Below are positions 5,748-8,187 of a stretch of DNA of 8,187 bases, in pieces. The first letter of the stretch is position 1, and the number at the start of each line of letters is the position of its first letter. Both the position numbers and the translations under genes were made by a program. Source of the DNA: Pseudomonadota bacterium (GTDB lineage Bacteria; Pseudomonadota; Gammaproteobacteria; Pseudomonadales; Azotimanducaceae); the NCBI GenBank assembly GCA_009936895.1, contig JAACDS010000342.1, positions 1-8,187 on the forward strand. Reading direction: 5' to 3'. The notes beneath the pieces were generated by a model. The model worked only from the letters and a program-made list of their open reading frames with translations. It did not search any database and had not been told where the DNA came from.

Positions 5748-5795
5748 CACACCAGTTTACAGGCCACCGAAATAGTTGGAAGTGCGAACCGCAGC

Positions 5796-7424
5796 CTACT
5801 GCGAGTTTTTGCTGTTCTGCTCGTTCATGAACCGGTCTAGCGAATCGACCTTTTCACGCAGTGCGCCAGATATTTGCTGGCCTTCCAGGTTCAGGGTCAG
5901 TGTGTTGTGCGTCTCCGCTGAATAGGGATCCCACTGAGGTTGGTCGGTAGCATTCGGGTTACCTGTTTTGGCAAATTGAGTCCAGTAGTCGGTAATGCGC
6001 TCGGCAATCAGGGTATCGTCCGGGTTCCAAAAATTGCCAACCTTGCCAACGTTATTGAAAACGTAGGCCAACTCCCCGGAGTGATAGGCTCCGGCACTGC
6101 GAGGCCCAGCCGGTAGATTCAAGTCAGGTTGGTCGGCACGGTAAATTTGATACGCCGGTGGCACATAGTCCATGTAGTACAAATAGCTTGGGGCTCCGAT
6201 GTCCGCTTGGTGCCCAGCCCAGCGCCGCATGGGTAGTGCCATAAACAGATCAGTATTAATGCTGCGTAGAGCAAGTGCTGGGCTCTGGGAAAGCTCGGTT
6301 TGATAGGCCTGCTTTATGGGTTGGGCCAGACTACCGAATGTCTTGTTCAAATAGGTATCGAAATCCGCTTCGGTCAGACCGGCATTCATGGGTAGCAGTT
6401 CCACTCCTTCATTGGCCAAAGAGCCTAACAACACCGGTACCGCGGCCTGATTGCCTGAGGCAAATGTCTTTGCCGGCGCTTCTGGGAGCACCCTGCCGTC
6501 TACGGAAATCAAACCCCCGCCTTGATCCCATCCGCTTGCGGTCGCTGCGTTGAGCAGAGCATCGTTATCAATCCCGCGCAGCTCCTCGGCGCTTATGCTC
6601 GTTTGGTTTGGTAACAAATACGCCGCCAGCTTGCTGCCGCGTTCTTCGCCGCTGGGATCTCGGCCATAACGATTGAAGCAGGCTGCGGACTGGCCGATAG
6701 CCTTATGGAACAGACCATTGCTCAGTGGTGAGACCATCAGAGCGCAAACGCTCATGGAGCCCGCAGATTGACCAAAGATCGTCACGTTGGACGCATCGCC
6801 GCCAAAGGCTGCGATGTTGCTTTGCACCCACTGCAACGCGGCTAATTTATCAAGCAAGCCGTAGTTGCCGCTGCTGTTGTGTTCGGATTCGGCGCGCAAT
6901 GCTGGATGGGCCAGAAAGCCCCAAGGCCCCAGTCGATAGTTCACGGTGACGACCAGTACCCCTTTACGGGCCAATTCAGTGCCGTCGAACAAAGCCACAT
7001 GAGCGAAGCCACCGGTATGAGCCCCTCCGTGGAACCACACCATGACAGGCAAGGACTCTGTTTGGTCCGTCGGGGCCCAAACGTTCAGGTAGAGGCAGTC
7101 CTCGCTGCGTTCGAACTCACCGCGACTCCAGACGAAAGCGTCTTCGCTAAACGCCTGATAGCAGGCGTCGGCGAAGGTCTCTGCGTTTCTGGTACCAGTC
7201 CATGATGACAGCGGGGCCGGCGGTCGCCAGCGCAATTCGCCCACTGGAGGTTCAGCAAAGGGAATGCCGCGAAACACCTGAACGTCGCGGGTAGGATCAG
7301 CCCATGCGCCATGCAAGCTGCCGTGCTGGGTTTCTTTGACAAGGCTATGGGTCATTGTTTGAGGCTCCCTGTCGCCGCAGGACACCAGCAGTGCGCAAAC
7401 TGCGAATAAAAGACATCTGATCAT
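5796..7424 (-). CDS. Type B carboxylesterase, predicted lipoprotein
   Basis: The 542-residue product is an alpha/beta-hydrolase of the carboxylesterase type B (para-nitrobenzyl esterase/cholinesterase) family, which hydrolyses carboxylic esters. The N-terminus has R3, a hydrophobic stretch and a lipobox LVSC at 13-16 with Gly at +2. This predicts cleavage by signal peptidase II and an outer-membrane lipoprotein. Family motifs are VFRGIPFAEPPVGELRW (about 50-66), SEDCLYLNVW (107-116), the oxyanion-hole HGGAHTGG (132-139) and the nucleophile elbow GQSAG with S220. The other triad residues are E339 (NEG) and H448 (YHSGELAYVF). C88 and C110 match the position of the conserved family disulfide, which fits export to an oxidising compartment. 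The ATG overlaps the stop of the acyl-CoA synthetase (ATGA), with AGGA eight bases upstream. The substrate cannot be told from sequence; the neighbouring CoA ligase suggests the released acid is used. Confidence 0.94.
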   Translation of the reverse strand: MIRCLLFAVCALLVSCGDREPQTMTHSLVKETQHGSLHGAWADPTRDVQVFRGIPFAEPPVGELRWRPPAPLSSWTGTRNAETFADACYQAFSEDAFVWSRGEFERSEDCLYLNVWAPTDQTESLPVMVWFHGGAHTGGFAHVALFDGTELARKGVLVVTVNYRLGPWGFLAHPALRAESEHNSSGNYGLLDKLAALQWVQSNIAAFGGDASNVTIFGQSAGSMSVCALMVSPLSNGLFHKAIGQSAACFNRYGRDPSGEERGSKLAAYLLPNQTSISAEELRGIDNDALLNAATASGWDQGGGLISVDGRVLPEAPAKTFASGNQAAVPVLLGSLANEGVELLPMNAGLTEADFDTYLNKTFGSLAQPIKQAYQTELSQSPALALRSINTDLFMALPMRRWAGHQADIGAPSYLYYMDYVPPAYQIYRADQPDLNLPAGPRSAGAYHSGELAYVFNNVGKVGNFWNPDDTLIAERITDYWTQFAKTGNPNATDQPQWDPYSAETHNTLTLNLEGQQISGALREKVDSLDRFMNEQNSKNSQ

Positions 7425-8187
7425 CCTGCGAGTCCTAGGCGCTGGCAGGCTTCTTCGCGTAGATCGCGTTTGAGGATCTTTCCTGATGCCGTTCTTGGCA
7501 GCGGCTGTTGCTGCTGAGAAATGTGACGAGGAATCTTGAATTTGGCGAGTCGCGTTTGCAGAAAGCCGGTCAGCTCGTCTTCTTCAATGGCGGCAGATAC
7601 ATACAGCGTGGTCCCAACTTCTTCGCCAAGACGCTCGTCGGGGATGGCGTAAACCGACGCTTCTTGAATCAACGGATGTTCCAGCAGGGCGGCTTCGACT
7701 TCGCCGCAGCCGATGTTTTCGCCGCCACGAATGACCAAGTCTTTGATCCGATCAACAATGTATAAATAGCCCTCGGCATCGAGATACGCGACGTCGCCGG
7801 TGCGCATCCACCCTCCGGGCAAAAACGTTTCTGCGTTTGCATCAGGCCGATTCCAGTAGCCTCGAAACACTCCAGCGCCGCGAATCAGCAGTTCGCCGCG
7901 CGCGTTGGCAGACAGCTCGTTGCCCTGCTCGTCGATGACTTTCAGCTCCATTACGGCACTGCAGCGGCCCGAGCTCTCGGGGTGCTCAAGATAGTCGACG
8001 CCGCCGATACTGGTGCCAATGGCGTTGGTTTCAGTCATGCCCCAGCCGGTGCCGGGCAGGGCGTTCGCAAAAGATTTTTCGATACTGCGTACCTGCTCCG
8101 GTGCCCGCGGCGCACCGCCGCCTCCCACCGATGCTAGGGTACTTAGGTCTCGCTGGGTGCGGGTGGCTTCTTGAACCAAGTCCCCGG
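7421..8187 (-). CDS. Acyl-CoA synthetase (AMP-binding, ANL superfamily), C-terminal part (5' end outside window)
   Basis: The frame is open to the window edge at 8187, and the first possible start (TTG at 8177-8179) lies inside the conserved domain, so the gene continues beyond the window. About 255 residues are visible. Counting from that TTG, they are DLSTLASVGGGGAP near 11-24, the A5 motif GWGMTET at 45-51, GELLIRG near 95-101, the A7/A8 region WMRTGDVAYLD...YIVDRIKD near 124-147, GGENI at 152-156, and the A10 motif PRTASGK with catalytic K234. The gene therefore keeps the adenylation-to-thioesterification hinge and the essential lysine. Family members activate fatty or aromatic acids to acyl-AMP and then acyl-CoA; this form resembles medium/long-chain or steroid side-chain ligases, but the N-terminal substrate pocket is missing. 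A short Gln run (SQQQQPLP, 221-228) precedes the A10 motif. It overlaps the lipoprotein esterase gene by ATGA. Confidence 0.94.
   Translation of the reverse strand, partial: GDLVQEATRTQRDLSTLASVGGGGAPRAPEQVRSIEKSFANALPGTGWGMTETNAIGTSIGGVDYLEHPESSGRCSAVMELKVIDEQGNELSANARGELLIRGAGVFRGYWNRPDANAETFLPGGWMRTGDVAYLDAEGYLYIVDRIKDLVIRGGENIGCGEVEAALLEHPLIQEASVYAIPDERLGEEVGTTLYVSAAIEEDELTGFLQTRLAKFKIPRHISQQQQPLPRTASGKILKRDLREEACQRLGLAG

Noticed and set aside
5748..5795. Possible terminator or promoter between the esterase and xseB
   Set aside because: There is no stable inverted repeat with a T-tract; a TTCCAA/TAAACT pair on the - strand has 16-base spacing but poor consensus and lies almost on the start codon.
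7500..7517. CTG/CAG-rich run encoding four glutamines in the acyl-CoA synthetase
   Set aside because: It is too short and imperfect to count as a microsatellite, and lies in a variable linker before the A10 motif.

Overview
This window looks like a housekeeping stretch of a mid-to-high-GC gammaproteobacterial chromosome, carrying a few catabolic genes. The assignment rests on two conserved clusters: glyA end-nrdR-ribD-nusB-thiL-pgpA on the + strand, and xseB-ispA on the - strand. The protein motifs also resemble gammaproteobacterial versions, for example IspA and the C-terminus of GlyA. The sequence does not fix a genus. An environmental or marine heterotroph that degrades aromatics or steroids is plausible, but that is inference.

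Plus strand, 1-4616. The last codons of glyA are followed by a short gap with an imperfect hairpin. Then come nrdR (repressor of ribonucleotide reductase genes), ribD (riboflavin pathway deaminase/reductase), nusB (antitermination factor), thiL (thiamine monophosphate kinase), a class I extradiol ring-cleavage dioxygenase of the BphC/HsaC type, and pgpA (phosphatidylglycerophosphatase A). The genes are tightly packed, with two junctions using the same 10-base sequence. Two departures from the usual order stand out. The riboflavin genes normally found between ribD and nusB (ribE, ribBA, ribH) are absent. The dioxygenase, with its own strong ribosome binding site, sits between thiL and pgpA, which are normally adjacent.

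Minus strand, 8187-4624. Reading in the direction of transcription: the C-terminal part of an acyl-CoA synthetase (cut by the window edge), a type B carboxylesterase with a lipoprotein signal that overlaps it by ATGA, then xseB (exonuclease VII small subunit) and ispA (farnesyl diphosphate synthase), which also overlap by ATGA. The dxs gene that commonly follows ispA is not present. Instead ispA runs convergently into pgpA with a 7-base gap.

How they work together: nrdR, ribD, nusB, thiL, pgpA, ispA and xseB serve core metabolism (nucleotide control, flavin, rRNA transcription, thiamine, phospholipid, isoprenoid, DNA repair). The esterase/synthetase pair suggests ester hydrolysis outside the cytoplasm followed by CoA activation of the released acid. 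The dioxygenase suggests cleavage of a catecholic ring. Whether these three belong to one catabolic pathway cannot be decided from this window. I see no RNA genes, insertion sequences, CRISPR arrays, prophage, attachment sites or convincing intrinsic terminators. No stretch longer than about 100 bases lacks a gene.
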